From NCBI GenBank assembly GCA_016214955.1, contig JACRMN010000023.1, positions 429,300 to 493,299 on the forward strand: 64,000 nt of DNA, in the 5' to 3' direction. The DNA comes from Deltaproteobacteria bacterium. GTDB lineage: Bacteria; Myxococcota; Myxococcia; Myxococcales; Anaeromyxobacteraceae. Below are positions 26,069-35,528 of this stretch, in pieces. Position numbers and translations under genes: made by a program. Numbering within the stretch: the stretch's first letter is position 1; every line of letters begins with the position of its first letter. The notes under the pieces were generated by a model, which ran no database searches, was not told where the DNA came from, and saw only the letters and a program-made list of their open reading frames with translations.

Positions 26069-26974
26069 ATGGAACCGCTGGTCTCCGCCGTCATACCTAC
26101 ATACAACTACGGCCACTTCGTGGCACGCGCCGTGGAGAGCGTGCTGGCGCAGACCTACCACCCCCTCGAGTGCGTGGTGGTCGACGACGGCTCGACCGAC
26201 GACACCCCCTCGGTGCTCGGGCCCTACCAGGACCGCATCCGGGTGATCCGGCAGGCGAACCGCGGCCTCTCGGCGGCGCGCAACGCAGGCATCGCCGCGG
26301 CGCGCGGCCCGCTGCTGGCGCTCCTCGACGCCGACGACGCCTGGAAGCCGGAGAAGATCGCGCGGCAGGTGGCACTGCTGGCCCAGGACCCGGAGGTCGG
26401 GGCGGTGGGGTGCGGCGTGGAGCTGGCCGACGCCGCCGGGAACCGGCGCACCGTCCCGGTGCGCACCATTCCCGAGGCGCACCCGGCGCGGCTGCGCAGC
26501 GTGGCGCTGCGCGAGGCCTGGGTGGAAGGGTCGGGATCGGGCGCCCTCATCCCGCGCCGCGTCCTCGACGAGGTGGGCCCTTTCGACGAAGGGCTGCGCG
26601 CCGCCGAGGACTGGGACATGTGGCTCCGCATCGCGGCGCGCTACCGGATCCGCAACGTCCCCGAGACGCTGGTCACCATCTCGCGCCACGGCACCGGCAC
26701 CTTCCGCAACGCCGAGAAGATGCAGTCCGCCCAGCTGGCGGTGTACGGGTCGGCGGTGGCGCGCTGGCCGGTGGAGCTGGATGCCATCACCCGGCGCCGG
26801 ATGCGGGCGCTCATCCTGGCCGACGCCGGCGGGGAGCTGGCGGCCGCGGGCCACGTCGGGCCGGCCCTCTCCCGCTACCTGGCGTCGCTCGGGACCTGGC
26901 CCTTCCAGGCGATGCGGTGGCGCATCGCCGCCAACCTCTGCCGGCGTGCGGTGCGGGAGGGCCGACCGGCGTGA
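26069..26974 (+). CDS. Glycosyltransferase family 2
   Basis: About 301 residues from ATG 26069 (MEPLVSAVIPTYNYGHFV); an in-frame ATG at 26048 would add seven residues. GT-A fold: VVVDDGSTDDTP, NRGLSAARNAG, ALLDADDAW (the DxD metal site) and AAEDWDMWLRIA for acceptor binding. It is an inverting transferase with no membrane segments, expected to extend the lipid-linked glycan. It is followed after 129 bases by a deacetylase gene on the same strand. Confidence 0.85.
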   Translation: MEPLVSAVIPTYNYGHFVARAVESVLAQTYHPLECVVVDDGSTDDTPSVLGPYQDRIRVIRQANRGLSAARNAGIAAARGPLLALLDADDAWKPEKIARQVALLAQDPEVGAVGCGVELADAAGNRRTVPVRTIPEAHPARLRSVALREAWVEGSGSGALIPRRVLDEVGPFDEGLRAAEDWDMWLRIAARYRIRNVPETLVTISRHGTGTFRNAEKMQSAQLAVYGSAVARWPVELDAITRRRMRALILADAGGELAAAGHVGPALSRYLASLGTWPFQAMRWRIAANLCRRAVREGRPA

Positions 26975-27103
26975 TGGGCTCGCGCCCACCTGGCGGGGGC
27001 CGCCCGCCCCTCTCGCCACGCGCTCCCCGGGATTCTGCGCCCGGGTCGCAGCGCGCGCGGAGGCGATGGCAGGCTCCACCGCAGTCGCCGGTGAGGACGT
27101 GAC

Positions 27104-28153
27104 ATGACAGCGCGCCGCCTCAGTCGCATGCTGGGCCCCGGTGCCAAGTCCTGGCTCTCCGACGCGGCGAGCCTCTTCGGGCTCTACCGGGTCGCGGGCA
27201 GGCGCTACGGCGGGGTGGGGCTGATCTTCGCGCTGCACCGGGTGACCCGCCCTGGCGTCCCCCTGCTCTGGCCCGGGTACGAGGTGGCCGTCGACCAGCT
27301 CTCCCGCGTCCTCGTCGAGACGCGGCGCCTGGGCTTCGAGATCGTCTCGCTCGACGAGGTGCACCGCCGCCTGACGGAGGGAGAGCACCGCACGCCCTTC
27401 GCAGCCTTCACCTTCGACGACGGCTATGCCGACAACCTCCATCTGGCGCTGCCGGTGTTCCGCGAGCACCGGGCTCCGCTCTGCGTGTATGTTGCCACCG
27501 GGCTGGTGGAGCGCACCGCGTCCTACTGGTGGGGCGCCCTGGCCGACGTGGTGCACGCGCACGACCACATCCGCCTTCCCGAGCCAGTTCCCGGCCTCCC
27601 CGCCGAGCTGGAGGCGGCCACGCTGCCGCAGAAGCGGCACGCCTACGACACCCTCAACGACTTCCTCCACGTGGCCCCGCCCTCCGTCGCCGAGCAGATC
27701 TTCCGGGCGCACGGCGTCGATGCGAGCGCGGTCCTGGACCGCGACCTGCTCAGCGTGGCCCAGGTGCGGGAGCTGGCCGCCGAGCCGCTGGTGACCATCG
27801 GCGCCCACGGGGTGCGCCACCGCCCGCTCTCGGCCCTGGATGCCTCGGACTGCGCGGAGGAGCTGGCCGCGTCGCGCCGGATCCTCGAGGGCTGGGTCCA
27901 GCGCCCGGTGGTCCACCTCGCCTACCCGTTCGGCGGCCCCGCCGCCTGCGGCCGGCGCGAGTTCGAGCTGGCCCGGAGCGCCGGCTACGCCACCGCGGTG
28001 ACCACCCGACGCGGCAACCTCTTCCCGTCCCACCGCGAGCACCTCCACGGGCTGCCGCGCCGGGAGATCCCGCTCGACCGGCTGCGGCTGCGCCACGCAC
28101 TCTACGGCATCGAGTCGCTGGTGCGACGCGACCCCTTGGTCCAGCTCGGCTGA
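27104..28153 (+). CDS. Polysaccharide deacetylase (NodB domain)
   Basis: 349 residues. NodB motif 1 is AAFTFDDGYADN (catalytic Asp plus metal Asp) and motif 2 is GAHGVRHRPLSAL (His-x3-His metal site). Motif 3 is HLAYPFGGP. No signal peptide is visible, so it may act in the cytoplasm or by non-classical anchoring; the N-terminal ~40 residues are mildly amphipathic. Expected role: N-deacetylation of an amino sugar in the polymer or its precursor. It faces the convergent GT2 gene, with 13 bases between the stops. Confidence 0.83.
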   Translation: MTARRLSRMLGPGAKSWLSDAASLFGLYRVAGRRYGGVGLIFALHRVTRPGVPLLWPGYEVAVDQLSRVLVETRRLGFEIVSLDEVHRRLTEGEHRTPFAAFTFDDGYADNLHLALPVFREHRAPLCVYVATGLVERTASYWWGALADVVHAHDHIRLPEPVPGLPAELEAATLPQKRHAYDTLNDFLHVAPPSVAEQIFRAHGVDASAVLDRDLLSVAQVRELAAEPLVTIGAHGVRHRPLSALDASDCAEELAASRRILEGWVQRPVVHLAYPFGGPAACGRREFELARSAGYATAVTTRRGNLFPSHREHLHGLPRREIPLDRLRLRHALYGIESLVRRDPLVQLG

Positions 28154-28166
28154 GCCGGGCCGGCCT

Positions 28167-29192
28167 TCAGGCCGCCGCGGGGTCGCGGGGGGGAAGCCGC
28201 TCGGGCTCTCCCCAGTCGCGCTGCCGCAGGTAGCGGGCCGCGCCGGCCAGGAACCCGGCGCCGTGCGAGGCGACGATCACCGGGAAGATGGCCCAGGTGG
28301 TGAGCAGCTGCCGCAGCCCGCCGCCGCGCCCGACGCGGACGGCCTCCAGGAAGGTGCCGGCGGCGTAGAGCCCGAGCGCCCAGGGCGTGAGCGGCTGCAC
28401 CGGCCAGGTGAGGAGCAGCGCCGCGCCCAGGACCAGCGCCACCGCCGGGAGCACGGGCCGCACCGAGAGGAGCCGGCCGTGCTTGGCCACGGTGCGGGCC
28501 CGGCCCTGGCCGTACCGGTAGTACTGGCGCGCCAGGGCCGCGAAGGAGGCCCGCGGGTAGTAGTGGACCACGATCTCCTTCGAGAGGAACACGCGGCCGC
28601 CGGCGGCGATGATGCGCTGGTTGAGCTCGGCGTCCTCGTTGGTGGCGGCCCCCGGGTCGTAGAGCCCGACCCGCTCGAAGACCCGCCGCCGGAAGGCACC
28701 CAGGAAGACGGTGTCGACGAAGCCCTCCTCGCCTGCCGACCGGTAGCGGGCATTCCCCACCCCCAGCGGGCTCTGCAGGGCGGCGCAGAGCGCCCGCTGG
28801 AACGGGGTGTGGGCCCGGGGGCGCTGGGCCCCGCCGACGTTGTCGGCGCCCGTTCGATCGAGCGCCTCCACGCACCGTCGGACGTAGTCCGGCGCGTACT
28901 CGCAGTGCACGTCCATGCGGACCAGCACCTCGCCGCGCGCCCGCCGGATGGCGGCGTTCATCCCCGGGGCCTGGAGGCGGTCCGGGTTGTCGACCATCGC
29001 CACCCGCGGGTCCTCCGCGGCGACGCGGGCGATGATCTCCCGGGTGCCGTCGCGCGAGCCGCCGTCGGTCACCAGGATCTCCAGCTTGTCGGCCGGGTAG
29101 TCCTGCTGGCGCACGCTGCCCAGGCAAGCCTCGATGTAGCGCGCCTCCTGGAGGCACGGCATGACGATGGTGACGGTGGGGAGCCAGCCCAA
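28167..29192 (-). CDS. Membrane glycosyltransferase family 2 (ExoA-like)
   Basis: 341 residues. GT-A core: VTIVMPCLQEARYIEACLGS, LVTDGGSRDGTREII, then VRMDVHCEYAPDYV near the metal site and ATNEDAELNQRI for acceptor binding. Three hydrophobic helices at the C-terminus (about 245-330) anchor it in the membrane, as in the succinoglycan glucosyltransferase ExoA group. It is transcribed alone on the minus strand, divergent from the Wza-like gene. Confidence 0.82.
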   Translation of the reverse strand: MGWLPTVTIVMPCLQEARYIEACLGSVRQQDYPADKLEILVTDGGSRDGTREIIARVAAEDPRVAMVDNPDRLQAPGMNAAIRRARGEVLVRMDVHCEYAPDYVRRCVEALDRTGADNVGGAQRPRAHTPFQRALCAALQSPLGVGNARYRSAGEEGFVDTVFLGAFRRRVFERVGLYDPGAATNEDAELNQRIIAAGGRVFLSKEIVVHYYPRASFAALARQYYRYGQGRARTVAKHGRLLSVRPVLPAVALVLGAALLLTWPVQPLTPWALGLYAAGTFLEAVRVGRGGGLRQLLTTWAIFPVIVASHGAGFLAGAARYLRQRDWGEPERLPPRDPAAA

Positions 29193-29247
29193 GGCGGCGC
29201 GAGGCTAGCAAATGGCCGGTGTGCCGTCCACGCGCGCCCGGCGCGCG

Positions 29248-29277
29248 TTGACTCCCCGAGCAGTCCGCCGCTAGAGT
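29248..29277 (+). promoter_or_regulatory. Sigma-70-type promoter of the Wza-like gene
   Basis: TTGACT at 29248-29253 and TAGAGT at 29272-29277 with an 18-base spacer. A start site near 29284 would give a leader of about 45 bases before ATG 29330. This is the best-looking -35/-10 pair in the window. Confidence 0.6.
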
Positions 29278-29329
29278 CTGCCCGCCTCAGGACACCGCGC
29301 CGTCTCCTCTCTCGACCGGTCACCCCGTC

Positions 29330-29911
29330 ATGAGATCCGCCCTCCTCTCCCTCCTGCTCCTCGGCGCCTGCGCCGGAGCGCGGCCCTACGACTACTCCCG
29401 GGAGCCGGATCCCCGGCGCGCCGAGTACATCATCGGCCCGGCCGACCAGCTGTCGGTGCAGGTGTGGAAGAACCCGGAGCTCTCCAAGGACGTCTCGGTC
29501 CGCCCCGACGGGACCGTCACCCTGCCGCTCATCGGCGACATCAAGGCCGCCGGCCAGACCCCCACCCAGCTCCGCGAGGAGATCGTGCGGCAGCTCGGGC
29601 GCTTCGTCCGCGGCGAGGGGCTGGTGGTGACCGTGGGGGTCACCGGCGTGAACAGCTACACGTTCACCGTGAGCGGCAACGTCGAGCGAGCCGGCGTCTA
29701 CTCCTCGCAGCGCTACGTCACCGTGCTGGAGGCCATCCAGCTGGCCGGCGGCCCCAACCGCTTCGCCTCACCGGGCGGCATCGAGATCTACCGCCGCGAT
29801 GCCGAGGGGAAGGTGCGCGCCATCCCCATCGACTACCCGGCGCTGCTGGCCGGCCGGCGGCCCGAGTCCAACGTGGCCATCCTGGCCGGCGACCAGATCA
29901 ACGTCCCCTGA
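29330..29911 (+). CDS. Short Wza-like polysaccharide export lipoprotein (OPX)
   Basis: 193 residues. Lipoprotein signal with Cys14 in LLGACAG. A polysaccharide-export domain follows (YIIGPADQLSVQVWKNPELS, VRPDGTVTLPLIGDI), then one SLBB-type domain (YTFTVSGNVERAGVY, TVLEAIQLAGG). It ends soon after ILAGDQINVP, so it lacks the C-terminal amphipathic helix with which full-length Wza spans the outer membrane. Short OPX proteins of this kind are known in Myxococcus, where a separate beta-barrel completes the pore. It is flanked by enzymes rather than by wzx/wzy. Confidence 0.88.
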   Translation: MRSALLSLLLLGACAGARPYDYSREPDPRRAEYIIGPADQLSVQVWKNPELSKDVSVRPDGTVTLPLIGDIKAAGQTPTQLREEIVRQLGRFVRGEGLVVTVGVTGVNSYTFTVSGNVERAGVYSSQRYVTVLEAIQLAGGPNRFASPGGIEIYRRDAEGKVRAIPIDYPALLAGRRPESNVAILAGDQINVP

Positions 29912-29932
29912 TCGCCGGCTGCCCCCGGCGGC

Positions 29933-32179
29933 CTACTCCCAGACCGGACCGGCGTCGGTGACGCTGATGCCCTGGACCGTGCTGGTGAGGGTGGCGCCGG
30001 CGCCGGCCACCGTGAGCGACCCGCCGCTCGAGGTCATCCCCTTGTCGAAGGTGACCCCGTTGCTGCCGTCGAGCGTCACCGCCAGCGTGCCGGTCCCGTC
30101 GACGACCGAGGGGGAGAGGCTGGCCGCGCCCGACGACTTGGCCTGGAGCACGGTGACGATGTAGCTCTGGGCCGTGCCCGGCGAGGTGTCGACCTCGATG
30201 CGGTACTGGCCGATGCTGCCGCCCTCGGTCACCACCCGGTACGTGGAGGTGGCCGGCACCAGCGTGGTCATCACCAGCGACTGGGAGCCGTTGGTGCAGG
30301 TGGCGGTGCCCGCCCCCACGGACGGGTTGGCCTCGCAGTGCGCCAGGAAGGTCTTGGTGGCCCCCGCGGTGCTGGACTGGATGCGATCCAGGATCACCAG
30401 GGTCTCGAGCCCGCGGAAGAAGACGAACTCCCGCTCCCAGTGCGCGAAGCGCGAGTTGGCCTGGCCGAAGTCGCCTCCGTCGGCCCCCAGCGAGGCGCCG
30501 GTCAGGTCGACGGCGGCGTAGGCGTAGCCGGCCCGCGACTCGAGCCGCCGGACGTTCGCCTGGCCCGAGATCCACTGGTCCAGCCGCGGCCCGGTGCCGT
30601 CGATGAGGAGCGTGTTGTGGCCCAGCGCCAGGTCGGCGGTGACCGTCCCGTTCCCGGCGAAGCCGGCGATGGAGTCGCCGTAGGAGGGCGACTCGCGCGA
30701 CAGGAACCGGCCGCCGCGCCAGATCTGCCAGGTGCCCCAGTCGAGGTGCTGGTGGCCCGAGCCCGGCCCCTCGCCGAGCTGGAGCATGAAGGTGGTGCCC
30801 CCGGTGCCCCAGGCGCTCCGGCCCCAGAAGTACTTGGGCCCGGGGGCATAGTAGTCGAGGGGCAGCGAGGAGAAGGACTGGGCCGTGCCGCCGGCGTCCA
30901 CCGCCTGGGCGAAGCGGTCGGCGGTGGCGGAGGTGAGGTTGAGCCACTGGCGGGCGTGCTGGCCCACGGCGATGCCGCTCCAGCGCATGGCCGCCGCGGT
31001 CATGAAGTTGCCCTTCACCGAGCCCACCTGGCCGCCGTTGGCCCACTGCTCGTCGTCGGACCAGGGGAAGAAGGTGTACTCGGTGCGGCCCATGAAGGTC
31101 GTCGGGGACGGCGTCACCGAGTAGACGTAGGCGTAGACCGCCTCCTTCCAGAAGTTGGTCTCCGAGAGGACGTCGCGGCCGAGGAGGCCGGCGGAGACGA
31201 AGGGGACGGTGGCGTACCAGGCCGGGTACGGGCCGTACTGCGTTCCCTCGTGGCCCACGCCGCCCCGGGCGCCGGCCAGGGTGGCCGGGTTGAAGTCGCC
31301 GGCCAGGCGGGTGGTGAAGACGTCGTCGAGGAAGGTCTCGGCCATCGTCGGGCTGGCCTCGTAGGAGGTGATGGCCCAGAGCAGCTCGTTGCGCAGGTAG
31401 CCCCAGTAGTAGTTGTTGTGGTGCATGGGAACGCCGCCCCACGGCTGGGTGCGCCAGTGGTCGAGCCAGGTGTTGGTGGCGCTCACGAAGGTGGCTCGCT
31501 CGGCGGCTGTCATGTGGGCGTAGCACCAGTCGTAGGTGAGGATGATGTCCTCGCCGAACCAGCGGCAGTTGTCGCAGGAGACACCGGTCATGGGCATGCT
31601 GCCGGTCGTCGTGGCCAGGGCCCAGTCGATGGCCCCGCGGCACTGGGCGGCCTCGTCGTTGAGCAGGCCGCGGAGCGCCCGGTCCTGGTAGTCGCCGTTG
31701 CCGGGCGTGAAGGGGTGCCCCTGGTACCAGGCCTTGGCGGCGTCGAGCCGGCCCGAGAACCAGAGCCGCGGGTGCGAGGGCGGGATGGCGATCCCGTGGG
31801 TGACGATCGAGTTGGGCGAGAGCACCGTGACCGTGGCCTCGCCGCTGACGCCGGAGACCGGCTCGCGCGCCACCACCGCGTACGAGCCCGGGGTGGGACC
31901 AGCAGTGTAGAGCCCGCCCGTGGTGATGCTCCCGCCGGAGGTCGGGCGCACCGACCACTCCACCGTGGGCACGGTGGCGGCGAAGGGCTGCGTCTGGCCC
32001 GGATTGAGGATGACCGACGGCGGCGTGACCGTGACGCTCCCGGGCGGCGGGGGCGGCGGTGGTGGGGGCGGGTTGCCGTTGTTGGTGGACTTCTCGGTGA
32101 CGCTGGCGGCGGAGCACGCCGCGAGGCTGCAGCACAACCAGGCCCCGGCCAGGGCTCGACCTGCATTCGACTTGTTCAC
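29933..32179 (-). CDS. Heparinase II/III-like lipoprotein with Ig-like domain
   Basis: 748 residues from GTG 32179. Lipoprotein signal (LAACSAAS, Cys22), a run of ten prolines, then an Ig-like Big domain (PPSVILNPGQTQPFAATVPT, ~50-120). The alpha-barrel part carries SCDNCRW and WGGVPMHHNNYYWGYLRNEL. The C-terminal beta part has GSGHQHLDWGTWQIWRGGRF, matching the His/Asp signature of heparinase II/III lyases. It probably cleaves a uronic-acid polysaccharide in the periplasm or on the surface. A paralogue lies 196 bases upstream; the two are tandem duplicates. Confidence 0.75.
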   Translation of the reverse strand: MNKSNAGRALAGAWLCCSLAACSAASVTEKSTNNGNPPPPPPPPPPGSVTVTPPSVILNPGQTQPFAATVPTVEWSVRPTSGGSITTGGLYTAGPTPGSYAVVAREPVSGVSGEATVTVLSPNSIVTHGIAIPPSHPRLWFSGRLDAAKAWYQGHPFTPGNGDYQDRALRGLLNDEAAQCRGAIDWALATTTGSMPMTGVSCDNCRWFGEDIILTYDWCYAHMTAAERATFVSATNTWLDHWRTQPWGGVPMHHNNYYWGYLRNELLWAITSYEASPTMAETFLDDVFTTRLAGDFNPATLAGARGGVGHEGTQYGPYPAWYATVPFVSAGLLGRDVLSETNFWKEAVYAYVYSVTPSPTTFMGRTEYTFFPWSDDEQWANGGQVGSVKGNFMTAAAMRWSGIAVGQHARQWLNLTSATADRFAQAVDAGGTAQSFSSLPLDYYAPGPKYFWGRSAWGTGGTTFMLQLGEGPGSGHQHLDWGTWQIWRGGRFLSRESPSYGDSIAGFAGNGTVTADLALGHNTLLIDGTGPRLDQWISGQANVRRLESRAGYAYAAVDLTGASLGADGGDFGQANSRFAHWEREFVFFRGLETLVILDRIQSSTAGATKTFLAHCEANPSVGAGTATCTNGSQSLVMTTLVPATSTYRVVTEGGSIGQYRIEVDTSPGTAQSYIVTVLQAKSSGAASLSPSVVDGTGTLAVTLDGSNGVTFDKGMTSSGGSLTVAGAGATLTSTVQGISVTDAGPVWE

Positions 32180-32375
32180 GTGATGCCCCCGTATTCCTCG
32201 TCACCCGGTCGGGCGACAGACGCGCGTCGTGTCTCCCGGCCGGGAGACATCGACGGCCCGACTCTACACCCGTCGCCAGGAGCGCGACTACCGCCGGCGT
32301 GCGACGGGCACCCACGCGCACGGGGCGCGTGCGCCGCCCTCGCACATGCACTCCAGCGGCGGCGCCCGGCCGGCG

Positions 32376-34343
32376 CTAGCGCCAGATCGGGCCGGCGTCG
32401 CCGACCTCCATGGCCTGCACGTCGGCGCGCAGCGGCGCCGGCGCACCGTCGAAGGCGATGGTGCCGCCGCTGCTGCGCGCGCCCTTGGCGAAGCTCAGCC
32501 GGACGCCGCGCTCCAGCTCGACGGCGAGGCTGCCCCCGTCCTCGCGCAGCACCGGGGGCGGCGGCGGCGCGCCGGCGTCGTGGAGCTGCAGCACGGTCAC
32601 CATATGGCTCAGGGCCGTTCCCGGCGCGGTGTCCACCTCGATGCGGTGCTGCCCCACCTTGCCTCCCTCGACCACGCTGCGCAGGGTCGCCCCCGGCGAG
32701 AGCGCCGTCAGGGTGAGGGCCTGGTCGCCGGCCGGACAGGTGGCGACCGCGCCGGCGAGCCGCGGCGCGCCCTCGCAGTGGGCCAGGAAGGTCTTCACCG
32801 CCGAGGCCTTCCGGGTCTCGATGCGGTCGAGCACCACCAGCGTGGCCGGCGATCGCACGAAGACGAACTCCCGCTCCACGTGCGCCACCTGGGGGTGGGT
32901 CGCGGTGGGCGTGAGATCCACCGCCGCGTAGGCGTAGCCAGGACGCGACTCCAGCCGGCGCAGCACCGTGCGCCCCGGCGTCCAGGGATCGCCGCGGAGC
33001 CCATCGCCGTCGATCAGCAGCCCGTTGTGAGCGTGGGCCGCCGAGGAGCTGATGCTCCCCTCGCCGCGGTAGCCGGCGATCTTCTCGCCATAGCCGACCG
33101 ACTCGCGCGACAGGAAGCGGCCCTTGCGCCAGATCTGCCAGGTGCCCCAGTCGACGTGCTGGTGGCCGGAGCCGGGCCCCTCGCCGAGCTGCAGCATCAC
33201 CGCCGTCGCCGACGGATCCCAGCCGGTGCGGGCCCAGAGGTAGCGCGGCCCGGCGGCGAAGTAGTCGAGGGGGAGCTGCACGGGATCGAGCGCCCGCCCC
33301 CCTGGATCCACCGAGCGCACGAAGGCGTCGGGGCGTGCCTGGGTCGTCTCCAGCCAGTGGCGGGCCAGCTGGCCCACCGGCTGGTCGTGCCAGTGCATCG
33401 CCGCCGCCGCCATGAAGTTCGCCTTGACCGGGGCGCCGGCGGTGGTGCGCAGGCTCACGCCCAGCCACTGCTCGTCGTCGCTGAAGGGGAAGAGGACGTG
33501 GCCCGCAGGCGACACCCCGGCCTGCGCGGTGGGGGCGGGAGTGGTGGCGTAGAGGAGCGCGTAGACCGCCTCGCGCCACCAGCCGGTCTCGGCGAAGAGG
33601 TCGCGGCCCAGGAGGCTGGCGGTCACCAGGGGCACGGTGGCGTAGTAGCCGACGTAGGGACCGTACTGCGATCCCTCCACCCCGACGCCGCCGCGCATCC
33701 GCGACCTGGCCGACGGGTAGAAGTCGCCCGCCAGGCGGACAGCGAAGACGTCGTCGAGCAGCCGCTCGGCCATGGCCACGTTGTCCTCGTAGGAGGCGAT
33801 GGCCCACAGCAGCTCGTTGCGCAGGTAGCCCCAGTAGTAGTTGTTGTGGTTCATGGGGACGCCGCCCCACTGCTGCTGACGCCAGTGGTCCACCCAGGCG
33901 TTGGTGGCGCCGATGAAGGCCTGGCGCTCGTCGGGAGACAGGTGGCGGTGGCACCAGTCGTAGGTGAGGACCATGGCCTCGCCCGACCAGCGGCAGGCGT
34001 CGCAGGAGACGCCGCTCATGCGGATGGTGCGAGCGGAGGCCAGCGCCCAGTCGATGGCGGCGCGGCAGCTGGCGGTGTCGTCGAGGAGCAGCCCGCGCAG
34101 TGCCTGGCCGAGCGGGTCGTTGCGCGAGGGGGCGGACAGGTTGCGCCGCGCCCAGGAGCGGGCGCGCGCCAGCCGCCCGGCGTCGTACCAGATCCGCGGG
34201 TGGCCCGCGGGGATGACGAGGCCGTGGGTGGTGGCCACCGGGGGCGCCGGCACCGCGGCGGCGGGCGGCGCCGCCTCCCCGCCCGAGGGGGCCAGGGCAC
34301 AGGCCAGCAGCAGCCCTCCGGCGATGACGAGCATCCTCCGCAT
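32376..34343 (-). CDS. Heparinase II/III-like secreted protein (paralogue)
   Basis: 655 residues with a signal peptide (LLLACALAPSGGEA). It lacks the Pro-run and Ig-like domain of its neighbour, but from residue ~40 it aligns along the whole length: HPRIWYDAGRL, SCDACRW, WGGVPMNHNNYYWGYLRNEL, then GSGHQHVDWGTWQIWRKGRF. Visual identity in these blocks is high, so a tandem duplication is clear. The likely role is lyase-type processing of an acidic polysaccharide. Whether the second Cys is a lipobox (LLLAC) is possible but uncertain. It lies in the same minus-strand run as the glycosyltransferase upstream (18-base gap). Confidence 0.73.
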   Translation of the reverse strand: MRRMLVIAGGLLLACALAPSGGEAAPPAAAVPAPPVATTHGLVIPAGHPRIWYDAGRLARARSWARRNLSAPSRNDPLGQALRGLLLDDTASCRAAIDWALASARTIRMSGVSCDACRWSGEAMVLTYDWCHRHLSPDERQAFIGATNAWVDHWRQQQWGGVPMNHNNYYWGYLRNELLWAIASYEDNVAMAERLLDDVFAVRLAGDFYPSARSRMRGGVGVEGSQYGPYVGYYATVPLVTASLLGRDLFAETGWWREAVYALLYATTPAPTAQAGVSPAGHVLFPFSDDEQWLGVSLRTTAGAPVKANFMAAAAMHWHDQPVGQLARHWLETTQARPDAFVRSVDPGGRALDPVQLPLDYFAAGPRYLWARTGWDPSATAVMLQLGEGPGSGHQHVDWGTWQIWRKGRFLSRESVGYGEKIAGYRGEGSISSSAAHAHNGLLIDGDGLRGDPWTPGRTVLRRLESRPGYAYAAVDLTPTATHPQVAHVEREFVFVRSPATLVVLDRIETRKASAVKTFLAHCEGAPRLAGAVATCPAGDQALTLTALSPGATLRSVVEGGKVGQHRIEVDTAPGTALSHMVTVLQLHDAGAPPPPPVLREDGGSLAVELERGVRLSFAKGARSSGGTIAFDGAPAPLRADVQAMEVGDAGPIWR

Positions 34344-34361
34344 GGCAACCTCCCCGGCGGA

Positions 34362-35528
34362 CTAGGGCCGCGCCGCGGCCAGCCGCGCCTCCACCCGCTC
34401 CAGCACGCGTCGCAGGTTGGCGTCCCAGGTCATGGTCGAGGCCAGCTCGGTCTGGGCGCGGCGCGCCTCGGGCGGCAGCCCCCCGGTCACGGCGGCGTCG
34501 AGGTGCGCCAGCATCTCCTCCCGGCTCCGGCCGATGCGGACGTGGGCCGCGAAGCGGTCGATCTCCGGGGTGGAGACCGAGACGATGGGCTTGCCCATGG
34601 CCAGGTACTCGCGCAGCTTGATGGGGTTGGCGTGCAGCACCTGCGGCGTCAGGTGGTAGGGGATGAGGGCGGCGTCGAAGGCCTTGCCGTAGGCCGGCAG
34701 GGTGTCGTAGGGCCGGCGCCCCAGGTAGACGATGTTGGGCCGGTGGGGCGCCTCGACCTCGGGCACGGCCAGCCGCCCGATGAGCAGGAAGGTCCAGCCG
34801 GGCCGCTGCTCCGCCAGCCAGTCGATCATCCCCAGGTCGATCCAGCGCTCGATGAGGCCGAAGAAGCCCACCACCGGGTGCGCCAGGCCGGCGGCGTCGC
34901 CGGGCACGGCCAGGGCCGGGTCCTGGGCGCGAACGAAGTGGTCGTAATCGACGCCGTGAGGCGAGAGGTGGCTCTCGGGGTTGAGGCTGCGCTTGGCCTC
35001 GAGCAGCGTCTGCGAGGCCACGAAGACCATTCCGGCGCGGCGGGTGAGCTCCTCGTCCATGGCGCGGACCGCCACCGGGTCGACGTCGGGGAGCGAGGCG
35101 TAGTCGTCGATGCAGTAGTAGACCGAGAGCCGCTCGCCCAGCGTCCCCACCACGCCGGCCAGGTGAGGGACCACGAACCAGGTGATGGGGGCGGTGATGC
35201 CCAGCCGGCGCAGCATGCGGCCCAGCGAGAGGCGGATGAGGAACCGGTTGAGCGCCCGCACCAGCCCGAAGCGGTGGAACGGGATCTGGAACAGGGTCTT
35301 CACCAGCAGCCCCTCGGGGGTGGGCCGCGGCGCGGAGAGGGAGAGGCGGAGCTTCGCCAGGAGCTTGCGCAGGTCGCGCCCGGTCCCCTTGGGCGCGCGC
35401 AGGCCGGGGCACTCCACGTAGATCACCCGGTAGCGCGAGGCCAGCCAGCGGGCCACGTGGTGGCTGGAGGTGCGGTTCTCCGCGGCCCAGTCGTTGCCGA
35501 AGTAGACGATGGCCGGCCGCTCAGCCAT
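34362..35528 (-). CDS. GT-B glycosyltransferase (TuaH-like)
   Basis: 388 residues. The N-terminus IVYFGNDWAAENRTSSHHVARWLA is characteristic of teichuronic-acid TuaH-type and related transferases. Later YYCIDDYASLP, VGFFGLIERWIDLGMI, NIVYLGRRPYDTLPAY and HANPIKLREYLAMGKPIVS (donor-side Glu) complete a GT-B enzyme. It is soluble or peripheral. It shares 8 bases with the downstream reading frame of the deacetylase (which ends within it), so the two are co-transcribed. Confidence 0.82.
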   Translation of the reverse strand: MAERPAIVYFGNDWAAENRTSSHHVARWLASRYRVIYVECPGLRAPKGTGRDLRKLLAKLRLSLSAPRPTPEGLLVKTLFQIPFHRFGLVRALNRFLIRLSLGRMLRRLGITAPITWFVVPHLAGVVGTLGERLSVYYCIDDYASLPDVDPVAVRAMDEELTRRAGMVFVASQTLLEAKRSLNPESHLSPHGVDYDHFVRAQDPALAVPGDAAGLAHPVVGFFGLIERWIDLGMIDWLAEQRPGWTFLLIGRLAVPEVEAPHRPNIVYLGRRPYDTLPAYGKAFDAALIPYHLTPQVLHANPIKLREYLAMGKPIVSVSTPEIDRFAAHVRIGRSREEMLAHLDAAVTGGLPPEARRAQTELASTMTWDANLRRVLERVEARLAAARP

